Assembly: GCF_018614195.1 (NCBI RefSeq)
Contig: NZ_JAGGOT010000071.1
Coordinates: 1 to 64,000, forward strand
Length of the DNA stretch: 64,000 bases
DNA from: Streptomyces sp. ISL-43
GTDB taxonomy: Bacteria; Actinomycetota; Actinomycetes; Streptomycetales; Streptomycetaceae
Reading direction: 5' to 3'
In this document: positions 37,018-45,140 of the stretch, piece after piece
How the letters are laid out: each line of letters opens with the position of its first letter
Position numbering within the stretch: the stretch's first letter is position 1
Notes under the pieces: model-generated
The model's database searches: none
Told to the model about the DNA's origin: nothing
Seen by the model: the letters and a program-made list of their open reading frames with translations, nothing else
Made by a program: the position numbers and the translations under genes

Positions 37018-39291
37018 ATGCCGGACGCCGAGGCACTGCGGGTCGCCGTCGCGGGCGGGGGACCGGGCGGACTCTACGCCGCCGCGCTGCTGGCCCGGCA
37101 GGGGCACGCGGTGGAGGTCTGGGAGCGCAACGCCCCCGACGACACCTTCGGCTTCGGCGTGGTGCTCTCCGACGAGACCCTCGGCGGCATCGAAGCGGCC
37201 GACGCCGTCGTCTACGCCGCCCTGTGCGCGGAGTTCACGCGCTGGGACGACGTCGACATCGTGCACCGGGGCCGGCTGCTGACCTCCGGGGGCCACGGCT
37301 TCGCCGCGCTGGGGCGCCGCCGCCTCCTGGAGATCCTGCACGAGCGGTGCGCGGGCCTCGGGGTCCGGCTGCGCTTCCGTGCCGAAGCACCCGACCCGCG
37401 GGAGCTCGCGGCCTCGTACGACCTGGTGGTCGCGGCGGACGGGGTGCACAGCCCGATCCGGGAGGGCGGGGCCGCGCACTACCGGCCGACGCTCACGGCG
37501 GGGCGGTGCCGGTACATCTGGCTGGCCGCCGACTTCGCGCTCACGGCCTTCCGCTTCGAGATCGCCGAGACCGAGCACGGGGTGATGCAGCTGCACGCCT
37601 ACCCGTACGCGGCGGACGCCTCCACCGTGATCGTCGAGATGCGCGAGGAGGTCTGGCGGCAGGCCGGCTTCGACCTGTGCGACGAGGAGGAATCGGCGGC
37701 GCGCTGCGCCAAGATCTTCAGCGAGGCCCTGCGGGGGCGGCCGCTGCGCGGCAACCGCTCGGCGTGGACCCGCTTCCGCACGGTGGTCAACGAGCGCTGG
37801 TCCCACGGCAACGTGGTGCTGATCGGCGACGCGGCGCACACCGCGCACTTCTCGATCGGCTCCGGTACCAAACTGGCCGTGGAGGACGCGCTCGCGCTGG
37901 CGCGGGCGCTGGAGGCCCAGCCGGACGTCCCCGCCGCGCTGGCCGCCTACGAGGCCGAGCGACGCCCGGCGGTGGCCTCCACCCAGCGGGCGGCGGCCGC
38001 CAGCATGCGGTGGTTCGAGGAGATCGCCGGATACGTGGACCAGCCCGCCCGGCAGTTCGCCTTCAACCTCCTCACGCGCAGCAGGCGGGTCACCCACGGC
38101 AACCTGCGGCTGCGCGACCCGCGCTTCACGCGTGCGGTGGAACGCGAGTTCGGCTGCCCCGACGAGGGCCCGGACCGGGCGGGAACGCCACCGATGTTCA
38201 CGCCGTTCACCCTGCGGGGGCTGACCCTGCGCAACCGGGTCGTGGTGTCCCCGATGGACATGTACTCGGCCGCCGCGGGCGACGGTGTGCCGGGCGACTT
38301 CCACCTGGTCCACCTCGGCGCGCGGGCGCTCGGCGGGGCCGCGCTGGTGATGACGGAGATGGTCTGCGTCAGCCCCGAGGGCCGGATCACGCCCGGCTGC
38401 ACGGGCCTGTACACCTCGCAGCAGGCGGCCGCCTGGGCGCGGATCGCCGACTTCGTGCACACCTCCGCGCCCGGAGTCGCCTTCGGCGTCCAGCTCGGCC
38501 ACTCCGGCCGCAAGGGCTCGACCCGGGTGATGTGGGAGGGCATGGACACCCCGCTGCCGGAGGGCAACTGGCCGCTGGTGGCCGCCTCCGCGCTGCCCTA
38601 CCGGCCCGGGGTCTCGGCGGTACCGCGCGCCCTGACCGCCGCCGATCTCGCCGCCGTCCGCTCCGACTTCGCGGCCGCCGCCGTCCGGGCCGCCGCGGCC
38701 GGCTTCGACCTGCTGGAACTGCACTGCGCGCACGGCTACCTGCTCTCCGGGTTCCTCTCCCCGCTGACCAACCACCGCACCGACGCCTACGGCGGCCCGC
38801 TGGAGAACCGGCTCCGCTTCCCGCTGGAGGTCTTCGACGCGGTCCGTGCCGTCTGGCCCGACGACCGGCCGATGACGGTCCGCCTCTCGGCCACCGACTG
38901 GGCGCCCGGCGGCACCTCGCCCGAGGACGCCGTGGCCATCGCCGGGGCCTTCGCGGCCCACGGCGCGGACGCCGTCGACGTCTCGACGGGCCAGGTGGTG
39001 GCGGACGAGGCCCCCGAGTACGGGCGCTCGTACCAGACCCCCTACGCCGACCGGATCCGGGCCGCCCTCGGCGTCCCCGTCATCGCGGTCGGGGCGATCT
39101 CCTCCTGGGACGACGTCAACTCCCTGCTCCTCGCCGGCCGCGCCGATCTCTGCGCGCTGGGCCGCCCGCACCTCTACGACCCGCACTGGACCCTGCACGC
39201 GGCCGCCGAGCAGTCCTACACGGGCCCGGCCGCGCCCTGGCCCGCCCCTTACCTGGCCGGCAGCCGCAAACCGCCGACCGGGCGGGACTAG
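37018..39291 (+). CDS. Anthraniloyl-/salicylyl-CoA hydroxylase-reductase fusion
   Basis: A 757-residue two-domain flavoenzyme. Residues 1-370 are an FAD monooxygenase (VAGGGPGGLYAAALLARQG and GDAAHTAHFSIGSGTKLAVE). Residues about 395-750 are an Old Yellow Enzyme-type reductase (FTPFTLRGLTLRNRVVVSPM, GVQLGHSGRKGS, ELHCAHGYLLSGFLSPLTNH and DAYGGPLENRLRF). This fusion is known from 2-aminobenzoyl-CoA monooxygenase/reductase and salicylyl-CoA 5-hydroxylase: the first half hydroxylates the CoA-bound ring at C5 and the second reduces it. The neighbouring CoA ligase, acyl-CoA dehydrogenase, hydratase and RidA complete a CoA-dependent aromatic route. RidA favours the amino (anthranilate) substrate. 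Confidence 0.9.
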   Translation: MPDAEALRVAVAGGGPGGLYAAALLARQGHAVEVWERNAPDDTFGFGVVLSDETLGGIEAADAVVYAALCAEFTRWDDVDIVHRGRLLTSGGHGFAALGRRRLLEILHERCAGLGVRLRFRAEAPDPRELAASYDLVVAADGVHSPIREGGAAHYRPTLTAGRCRYIWLAADFALTAFRFEIAETEHGVMQLHAYPYAADASTVIVEMREEVWRQAGFDLCDEEESAARCAKIFSEALRGRPLRGNRSAWTRFRTVVNERWSHGNVVLIGDAAHTAHFSIGSGTKLAVEDALALARALEAQPDVPAALAAYEAERRPAVASTQRAAAASMRWFEEIAGYVDQPARQFAFNLLTRSRRVTHGNLRLRDPRFTRAVEREFGCPDEGPDRAGTPPMFTPFTLRGLTLRNRVVVSPMDMYSAAAGDGVPGDFHLVHLGARALGGAALVMTEMVCVSPEGRITPGCTGLYTSQQAAAWARIADFVHTSAPGVAFGVQLGHSGRKGSTRVMWEGMDTPLPEGNWPLVAASALPYRPGVSAVPRALTAADLAAVRSDFAAAAVRAAAAGFDLLELHCAHGYLLSGFLSPLTNHRTDAYGGPLENRLRFPLEVFDAVRAVWPDDRPMTVRLSATDWAPGGTSPEDAVAIAGAFAAHGADAVDVSTGQVVADEAPEYGRSYQTPYADRIRAALGVPVIAVGAISSWDDVNSLLLAGRADLCALGRPHLYDPHWTLHAAAEQSYTGPAAPWPAPYLAGSRKPPTGRD

Positions 39292-39309
39292 TCCCGCGGG
39301 CGGGGCCGC

Positions 39310-40155
39310 TCACGTCGCGGTCAGCCCTACCTCCACGCGGTCCTCGACCGGGGTGTAGCCCAAGCGCTGGTAGACGCCGTTGCTCGTGGGGTTGGCCAGG
39401 TCCGTGAAGAGGAGCACCTCGTGCGCGCCGGCCGCGTACGCCGCCTCGCTCGCGGCGTACGTGACCCCGGCGGCGTAGCCGCGGCCGCGCAGCTCGGGCG
39501 GGGTGTAGACCGGGCCGACGCGGGTCACCGCGCCGACCGGGCGGAAGAAGCCGGCCAGCGAGACCGGGGCCCCGGCGTCCTCCCAGAGCAGCATTCCGCC
39601 GTAGGAGAGCCGGTCGCGCAGGGCGGCCTCGGAGGCGGTTCCGCCCTCGCCGGACTCCTGCTTGAAGGCGGTGACCCAGTCCAGCAGCAGCGGGAGGTCC
39701 TCCGGGGTGGCGAGCCGGGCCCGCCCGGCCGGGGCGGGATCCGGGGCGATGAGCCCGGCGAGCCGGTAGAGGCGGTTCTCCTCGGCGATCTCGGTGGGCT
39801 TGCCCCAGGCGGCGGCCAGTGCCCGCGCGTCCTCGCGGCGGGCGGTGAGCGCGTCGACCCCGGCCAGCAGCGGCTCGGCGGTGAGCGCGATCCCCAGCTC
39901 GCGGACCGCCTCGGCGGGCAGCGCGCCGATCATCAGCGGGTACGGCGGGGTGCACAGCAGGGCGCCGGCGACGGCCGCGTCCTCGCCGGTCCACCAGCCG
40001 AAGAGGGGGTCGGCGGAGCCGAAGGCGCCTGGGCCTCGCCGCTCCAGGGCGTCGATCACGGTCAGCAGGGAGGTGTTGGCGACGGGGTCTGCGGCGACGG
40101 CCGGACGCGCCACGGCCAGATAGGCCGCCAGGTCCGAAGTGAAGGTCCAAGGCAT
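39310..40155 (-). CDS. GNAT family N-acetyltransferase
   Basis: A 281-residue protein with a degenerate N-terminal GNAT-like half and a clear C-terminal GNAT domain. VGPVYTPPELRGRGYAAGVT holds the acetyl-CoA pyrophosphate loop (RGRGYA), followed by LFTDLANPTSNGVYQRLGY. Substrate unknown. It is the last gene of the minus-strand ligase-PaaX-GNAT set but does not obviously belong to the aromatic pathway. Confidence 0.88.
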   Translation of the reverse strand: MPWTFTSDLAAYLAVARPAVAADPVANTSLLTVIDALERRGPGAFGSADPLFGWWTGEDAAVAGALLCTPPYPLMIGALPAEAVRELGIALTAEPLLAGVDALTARREDARALAAAWGKPTEIAEENRLYRLAGLIAPDPAPAGRARLATPEDLPLLLDWVTAFKQESGEGGTASEAALRDRLSYGGMLLWEDAGAPVSLAGFFRPVGAVTRVGPVYTPPELRGRGYAAGVTYAASEAAYAAGAHEVLLFTDLANPTSNGVYQRLGYTPVEDRVEVGLTAT

Positions 40156-40211
40156 GGCTCATGGTGACCCGTGCCCGGTCCGCCGCGCAGCCGGTTTTCC
40201 GCTCGGCCGGC

Positions 40212-41012
40212 CTACGGTTCCACGAACCCGGCGCCGATGTCCCGCAGCCGGTCGTGGAGTTCGGCGAAGACCGCCGCCGAGCGGTCGCCCGGCCAGTCCG
40301 CCGGGAGCAGGTCCCGGGGCAGGCCCGGGTCGGCGTACGGGAGGCGGCGCCAGCTGTCCAGGGCGAGGAGGTAGCCGCGGTAGGCGGCCTCCGGGTCCGG
40401 GGCCGGGCCCGCGTGCAGGGCCCGCAGGGCCGGTTCGTGGAGGTCGAGGAACTCCTCGTGCTGCTTGGCCAGCGCCGCCAGGTCCCACCAGCGGGCCACC
40501 GACTCCGCCGTCGGAGCGAAGCCGAGGTGGACGCCCCGGAAGAGCTCCACGTACGGCGTCAGGCGCAGCCGGTCCAGGGTGCGCAGGGTCTCCCCGTGCA
40601 GGTGGGCGGGGGCGATCCACACGCCGGGCGAGACCGAGCCGAAGCCGAGCCGGGCCAGCCGGGAGCGCAGCAGGTGCCGTTTGGCGCGCTCCTGCTCCGG
40701 GACGGAGAAGACCGCGAGCAGCCACTCCTCGGACCGGCGCGGAGCCCCGTAGATCCGCCGGTCGCCGTCCTCCAGCAGTTCGTGGGCCTCCTCGGAGAGC
40801 TCGTACGCCGCCGAGCCGTCCCCGGCCCGCGCGGGCAGCAGGAAGCCGCGCCGCTTCAGCCGGGACACCGACGAGCGGGCGGACGGAGCGTCCACACCGG
40901 CCGCGCCCAGCAGGCGCACCAGCGCGGACACCGGGACCGGGCCCCGGAAGGCCCGCCCGTAGGCTCCGTAGAACGTGACGATCAGGGATCGCGGGGGATG
41001 TTGCTCGACCAC
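40212..41012 (-). CDS. PaaX family transcriptional repressor
   Basis: A 266-residue regulator of the PaaX type. The N-terminal winged helix is SLIVTFYGAYGRAF with SARSSVSRLKRRGFL as recognition helix. A central domain has AVFSVPEQERAKRHLLRSRL and SPGVWIAPAHL, and a helical C-terminal domain senses the effector. PaaX proteins repress CoA-dependent aromatic catabolism and are released by the aryl-CoA. Here it lies 4 bp after the CoA ligase, so its inducer is probably anthraniloyl-CoA or a similar thioester. It starts at a GTG at 41012. Confidence 0.9.
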   Translation of the reverse strand: MVEQHPPRSLIVTFYGAYGRAFRGPVPVSALVRLLGAAGVDAPSARSSVSRLKRRGFLLPARAGDGSAAYELSEEAHELLEDGDRRIYGAPRRSEEWLLAVFSVPEQERAKRHLLRSRLARLGFGSVSPGVWIAPAHLHGETLRTLDRLRLTPYVELFRGVHLGFAPTAESVARWWDLAALAKQHEEFLDLHEPALRALHAGPAPDPEAAYRGYLLALDSWRRLPYADPGLPRDLLPADWPGDRSAAVFAELHDRLRDIGAGFVEP

Positions 41013-41016
41013 GGGT

Positions 41017-42672
41017 TCACTCTAGGACGTGCCCGGCTGGTCGGGCCGGGTGGACTGGTCCATCCTCGCGCAGCCGGAAGCGTTGCAGTTTGCCCGTCGC
41101 CGTCCGCGGCAGGGCCGGCAGGAAGACGAAGGTGCGCGGGCATTTGTGCGGAGCCAGCTCGCCGCGCATGAAGGTGCGCAGGGCGTCCTCGGTGAGGACG
41201 GCGCCCTCCCGGGGGACGGTGTACGCGACCACGATCTGCCCGCGCCGCTCGTCCGGGCGGCCGACCACCGCCGCCTCCAGTACGTCGGGGTGGCGCAGCA
41301 GGGCCTCCTCCACCTCCGGGCCCGCGATGTTGTACCCCGCCGAGATGATCATGTCATCGGCCCGGGCCACGTAGCGGAAGTAGCCCTCCGGATCGCGGAT
41401 GTAGGTGTCACCCGTGACGTTCCAGCCGTTCCGTACGTACTCGCCCTGCCGCGGGTCCGCCAGATAGCGGCAGCCCACCGGCCCCCGGACGGCCAGCAGC
41501 CCCGGCTCGTCGTCCGGGACCGGCCGGCCCGCCTCGTCCACCACCCTGGCCTGCCAGCCCGGCACCACCCGGCCCGTCGTGCCGGGGCGGATGTCCTCGT
41601 CGGCCGCCGAGATGAAGATGTGCAGCAGCTCGGTCGCGCCGATCCCGTTGATGATCCGCAGACCCGTCCGCTCGTACCAGGCCTGCCAGGTGGCGGCCGG
41701 CAGGTTCTCGCCCGCCGAGACGCAGCGGCGCAGCGCGCTCAGGTCGTAGGCGCCCGTGTCGTACGGGCCCAGCGTGTCCAGCATCGACCGGTAGGCGGTC
41801 GGCGCCGTGAACAGCACCGACACCCGGTGCTCGGCGAGCGCGGGCAGCAGCCGGCGCGGGGAGCCGTCCTCCAGCAGCAGGGCCGAGGCGCCGGCCCGCA
41901 GCGGGAAGACCACCAGCCCGCCGAGGCCGAAGGTGAAGCCGAGCGGCGGGCTCCCCGCGAAGACGTCGTCGGGGCGGGGGCGCAACACCTGGCGGGAGAA
42001 GGTGTCGGCGACCGCGAGCAGATCGCGGTGGAAGTGCATGCAGCCCTTGGGGCGCCCGGTGGTGCCCGAGGTGAAGGCGATCAGCGCGACGTCGTCGGCG
42101 GAGGTCTCCACCGCCGCGAAGGGCTCCTCGTGGCGCTCGGAGGCGGCCAGCCGCAGCAGGTCGTCCGGGGCCCCGCCGCCGTACGCGGTGATCCGCAGGC
42201 CCGGCACCTGGGCCTTGACCAGGTCGTCCACCGCGCCCGCATGGCACAGGGCGTGGCTCACCCGGGCCATCGCGCACACCGTGGACAGCTCCTGCGCGCG
42301 CTGCTGGGCCAGCACGGTCACGGCCACCGCCCCCGCCTTCATCACCGCCAGCCAGCAGGCGGCGAGCCAGGGGCTGGTGGGGCCGCGCAGGAGCACGCGG
42401 TTGCCGGGGACGACGCCGAGGTCGGTGGTGAGGACGTGCGCGAGCCGGTCGACGCGGGCGCGCAGCTCTCCGTACGACCACACCGTGCCGTCCGCACCGC
42501 GGAAGGCGGGCCGGTCGGGGCCGAGCCGCGCGATGGTGGCGTCGAGCAACTCCACGCCGCAGTTGAGCCGGTCGGGATAGGCCAGCTCGGGGAGTTCGAA
42601 GAGGAGCTGCGGCCAGGCCTGCGCGGGCGGCAGATGGTCGCGGGCAAAGGTGTCACGGTGAGCGGAAGGCAT
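41017..42672 (-). CDS. AMP-dependent aryl-CoA ligase (2-aminobenzoate-CoA ligase-like)
   Basis: A 551-residue adenylating enzyme. P-loop IAFTSGTTGRPKGCMHFHRD, A5 motif NGIGATELLHIF, A7/A8 NGWNVTGDTYIRDPEGYFRY, and the C-terminal catalytic Lys in ALPRTATGKLQRFRL. It resembles benzoate/2-aminobenzoate-CoA ligases (MPSAHRDTFARDHLPP start). It should activate the aromatic acid for the hydroxylase-reductase. The ATG at 42672 follows GGAGCTC; an upstream in-frame start at 42702 would add ten residues. It diverges from the acyl-CoA dehydrogenase. Confidence 0.9.
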   Translation of the reverse strand: MPSAHRDTFARDHLPPAQAWPQLLFELPELAYPDRLNCGVELLDATIARLGPDRPAFRGADGTVWSYGELRARVDRLAHVLTTDLGVVPGNRVLLRGPTSPWLAACWLAVMKAGAVAVTVLAQQRAQELSTVCAMARVSHALCHAGAVDDLVKAQVPGLRITAYGGGAPDDLLRLAASERHEEPFAAVETSADDVALIAFTSGTTGRPKGCMHFHRDLLAVADTFSRQVLRPRPDDVFAGSPPLGFTFGLGGLVVFPLRAGASALLLEDGSPRRLLPALAEHRVSVLFTAPTAYRSMLDTLGPYDTGAYDLSALRRCVSAGENLPAATWQAWYERTGLRIINGIGATELLHIFISAADEDIRPGTTGRVVPGWQARVVDEAGRPVPDDEPGLLAVRGPVGCRYLADPRQGEYVRNGWNVTGDTYIRDPEGYFRYVARADDMIISAGYNIAGPEVEEALLRHPDVLEAAVVGRPDERRGQIVVAYTVPREGAVLTEDALRTFMRGELAPHKCPRTFVFLPALPRTATGKLQRFRLREDGPVHPARPAGHVLE

Positions 42673-42753
42673 GAGCTCCAAGGCGGGTTCGCCCCCTTGC
42701 AACGGTCCGGACCCCGGGGTCGGGGCCGGACCCTCCGTATGGACCTTGAGGAA

Positions 42754-42803
42754 CCGGTGGGACCTGATGCGCCTGTCTCTGGTGGGCCGGTGGAACCTGT
42801 GGC
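42754..42803 (+). promoter_or_regulatory. 17-bp imperfect direct repeats in the divergent promoter
   Basis: CCGGTGGGACCTGATGC at 42754-42770 and CCGGTGGAACCTGTGGC at 42787-42803 match at 14 of 17 positions, 33 bp apart (three helical turns), on the ligase side of the divergent region. They may form a second regulatory site distinct from the dyad operator. Confidence 0.35.
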
Positions 42804-42843
42804 ACTGAATGTGTGGAGCCTGCCGTGCGGTCGCAGCACGAGC

Positions 42844-42881
42844 GTATCGTCATGGTGACGGCAGTCAACAGGACGCGATAG
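42844..42881. promoter_or_regulatory. Second copy of the aromatic-CoA operator
   Basis: GTATC (42844-42848), GTGAC (42855-42859), GTCAA (42864-42868) and GATAG (42877-42881). The GTGACGGCAGTCA core is identical to that at 36149-36161, and the right half keeps the same 8-bp spacing; the left half is 2 bp shorter. It ends 16 bp before the acyl-CoA dehydrogenase start. Confidence 0.6.
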
Positions 42882-42897
42882 AGGCTGGGGCATACGG

Positions 42898-44073
42898 ATG
42901 ACCGGATTCGCGGGATCCGCAGGATTCGCGCTCGGGGCGGACCAGGAGGAGTGGTGCGCGCGCCTGCGCGCACTGGCGGCGGAGCGGCTGCGGCCGCTCG
43001 CCGAGAAGGGGGAGCCGGGCCGGGTCAACCGGCCGCTGCTCGCGGCACTGGGTGAAGCGGGTCTGCTGGAGCGGCTGTTCACCTCGGGCGCGCTGGAGCT
43101 GTGCCTGCTGCGCGAATCCCTGGCCTACGGCTGCACCGAGGCCGAGACGGCGCTCGCCCTCCAGGGGCTGGGCGCCTACCCGGTCCTTCGCGCGGGCAGC
43201 GAAGGTCAGCGCGAGCGCTGGCTGCCGGGGGTGCGCGCCGGCCGCACGGTGGCGGCTTTCGCGCTGAGCGAGCCCGGGGCCGGCTCGGACGCGGCGGCGC
43301 TGGAACTCGAAGCCGTACGGGAGGTACGCGACGGGGTGGCGGGCTGGCGGCTCAGCGGGCGCAAATGCTGGATCTCCAACGCGCCCGAGGCCGACTTCTA
43401 CACCGTCTTCGCCCGCACCGGCGAGGGTCCGGGGGCCAAGGGGATCACCGCCTTCCTGGTCCCGGCGGACCGGCCGGGGCTCTCCGGCGAGGCCCTCGAC
43501 ATGCTCTCCCCGCACCCCATCGGTGAGCTGCTCTTCGACGGGGTCCCGGTCGGCCCGGGCGACCTGCTCGGCGAGCCGGGGCGCGGCTTCCGGGTGGCCA
43601 TGGACACCCTGAACCTCTTCCGGCCCAGCGTGGGTGCCTTCGCCGTCGGGATGGCCAGGGCCGCCCTGGACGCCACGGTGGCGCACACGGCGGCCCGTAC
43701 GGCCTTCGGCGGGGTACTGGGAGACCTCCAGGCCGTGGCGCACCGGGTGGCCGAGATGGCGACGCGGACCGAGGCCGCCCGGCTCCTGGTCTACGCGGCG
43801 GCCGGGGCCTACGACGCCGACGCCGGCTCGCCGGAGGTGCCGCGGCGGGCGGCCATGGCGAAACTGCTGGCCACGGAGACGGCCCAGTACGTGGTCGACC
43901 ACGCCGTGCAGCTGCACGGGGCGGTCGCGCTGCGCCGGGGCCACCTGCTGGAACACCTCTACCGGGAGGTGCGGGCCCCGCGGATCTACGAGGGGGCGAG
44001 CGAGGTGCAGCGCACGATCATCGCGAAGGAGCTCTACCGGGACCTCGCCCGGGCGGCGGCGGTGGAGGCATGA
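42898..44073 (+). CDS. Acyl-CoA dehydrogenase
   Basis: A 391-residue FAD enzyme of the ACAD family. Motifs: AAFALSEPGAGSDAAALE (FAD/substrate), WRLSGRKCWISNAPEAD, and YEGASEVQRTIIAKELYRD at the C-terminus. It starts at an ATG at 42898 and overlaps the RidA gene by 4 bp. In this cluster it would oxidise a dearomatised cyclohexenoyl-CoA or a downstream acyl-CoA from the anthraniloyl-type pathway. Confidence 0.9.
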   Translation: MTGFAGSAGFALGADQEEWCARLRALAAERLRPLAEKGEPGRVNRPLLAALGEAGLLERLFTSGALELCLLRESLAYGCTEAETALALQGLGAYPVLRAGSEGQRERWLPGVRAGRTVAAFALSEPGAGSDAAALELEAVREVRDGVAGWRLSGRKCWISNAPEADFYTVFARTGEGPGAKGITAFLVPADRPGLSGEALDMLSPHPIGELLFDGVPVGPGDLLGEPGRGFRVAMDTLNLFRPSVGAFAVGMARAALDATVAHTAARTAFGGVLGDLQAVAHRVAEMATRTEAARLLVYAAAGAYDADAGSPEVPRRAAMAKLLATETAQYVVDHAVQLHGAVALRRGHLLEHLYREVRAPRIYEGASEVQRTIIAKELYRDLARAAAVEA

Positions 44074-44468
44074 GCCTGGAGCGGATCAATCCGCGGGAGC
44101 TGTCCCCGGCGACGGGCTTCTCGCACGCCGTCGTCGCGAGCGGCGGCCGGCTGGTGTTCCTGGCAGGCCAGACGGCGCTCGACGGCGCGGGCAAGGTGGT
44201 GGGGGAGACGCTGCCGGAGCAGTTCGAGCGGGCGCTGGCCAATCTGCTGGCGGCGCTGGCGGGGGCGGGCGGCTCGCCGGCCGATCTGGCGCGGGTCACC
44301 GTGTACGCGGCGGACGTGGCGGCCTACCGGGCGTGCGCGTCCGAACTCGGCGGGATCTGGCGCCGGTTGGCGGGGCGCGACTATCCGGCGATGGCCGTGG
44401 TGGGGGTGGTCCGGCTGTGGGACGAGGCGGCGATGGTGGAGATCGACGGCCTCGCGGTGCTTCCGTAG
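44070..44468 (+). CDS. ridA: RidA family enamine/imine deaminase
   Basis: A 132-residue RidA/YjgF-like trimeric enzyme that hydrolyses reactive enamines and imines to ketones and ammonia. Motifs: GRLVFLAGQTALDGAGKVVG, FERALANLLAALAGAGGS and DYPAMAVVGVVRLWDEAAMV. Its ATG overlaps the acyl-CoA dehydrogenase stop. A RidA in this operon fits a 2-amino-5-oxocyclohexene-CoA (enamine) intermediate from anthraniloyl-CoA, which salicylyl-CoA would not give. Confidence 0.88.
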   Translation: MSLERINPRELSPATGFSHAVVASGGRLVFLAGQTALDGAGKVVGETLPEQFERALANLLAALAGAGGSPADLARVTVYAADVAAYRACASELGGIWRRLAGRDYPAMAVVGVVRLWDEAAMVEIDGLAVLP

Positions 44469-44564
44469 CCCTTACGCAGCCCTTCCGTAGCCCTGCAGTA
44501 GGTCTTTCCGCAGGTCAGGATGGGTGCCTTTGACAGCGGGCGGGGGAGGGGGGAGGGTTGAAAT

Positions 44565-44579
44565 GCCCCTTAATGGGGC
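44565..44579. promoter_or_regulatory. GCCCC-TTAAT-GGGGC inverted repeat
   Basis: Perfect 5-bp GC arms around an AT centre lie 27 bp upstream of the Trp-rich secreted protein start, overlapping its probable promoter or 5' leader. This could be an operator or a leader hairpin. Confidence 0.35.
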
Positions 44580-44605
44580 GAATTCGACCTTATTTTCGGA
44601 GGTGC

Positions 44606-44995
44606 ATGACCATGCGCCGTGGGTTCGTTGCGGCAACCGTGGCAGGGGCCGCCGGCATCACACTCGCCCTGATGCCCCTCAGTAACGCCTTCGCATCGGG
44701 ACTGCCGCAGACGTATCAGTGTTCCGACTGGCGGGGGGACAACTGGTGGCGCCACTGCTGCGACCCCTCGCGCTGGAACGACGACCGTCCCAGCTGGTGC
44801 TGGGACAACAGCAACTGGAACAACCACCGTTGGGACAACGACCACTGGAACCACGACTGGAACAACAGCGACTGGAGCAACGACAACTGGAACAACGGGC
44901 GGCACGACGGCGACCGGCACGACAGCTGGAACAACGACTGGCGCGACGGCCGCTGGAACGACGACCACCACGACTGGAGCAACTGGAACGACTGA
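44606..44995 (+). CDS. Secreted Trp/Asn/Asp/His-rich repeat protein
   Basis: A 129-residue protein with a good GGAGG site at 44598-44602 and a signal peptide (MRRGFVAATVAGAAGITLAL, cleavage likely after AFA30). The mature 99 residues contain 17 tryptophans and no Lys, Glu, Ile, Val, Phe, Met or Ala. Trp recurs at 66, 71, 76, 81, 85, 90 and 95, giving a pentad pattern such as WNNHR/WDNDH/WNHDW. Four Cys (39, 51, 52, 65) sit in the N-terminal part. Regular Trp and Asp/His suggest metal, glycan or surface binding. I recognise no family. Confidence 0.75.
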   Translation: MTMRRGFVAATVAGAAGITLALMPLSNAFASGLPQTYQCSDWRGDNWWRHCCDPSRWNDDRPSWCWDNSNWNNHRWDNDHWNHDWNNSDWSNDNWNNGRHDGDRHDSWNNDWRDGRWNDDHHDWSNWND

Positions 44996-45140
44996 CTGAC
45001 CTCCTGCCGGGGACGGTTGGGGAGCGGCGCCGCGACGGCCATCGCGCGGAACGGCTGCGTCACCCTGCGTGTACCGGGCACAATTCGGCTGGTTCCGCAG
45101 GCAGCAGCTTCCGCACGACCGTCACTTCTTGGAGCAGCCG

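Noticed and set aside
36976..39198. 740-codon minus-strand open frame opposite the hydroxylase-reductase
   Set aside because: It is a shadow frame with low-complexity composition; the plus strand has clear FAD and OYE motifs.
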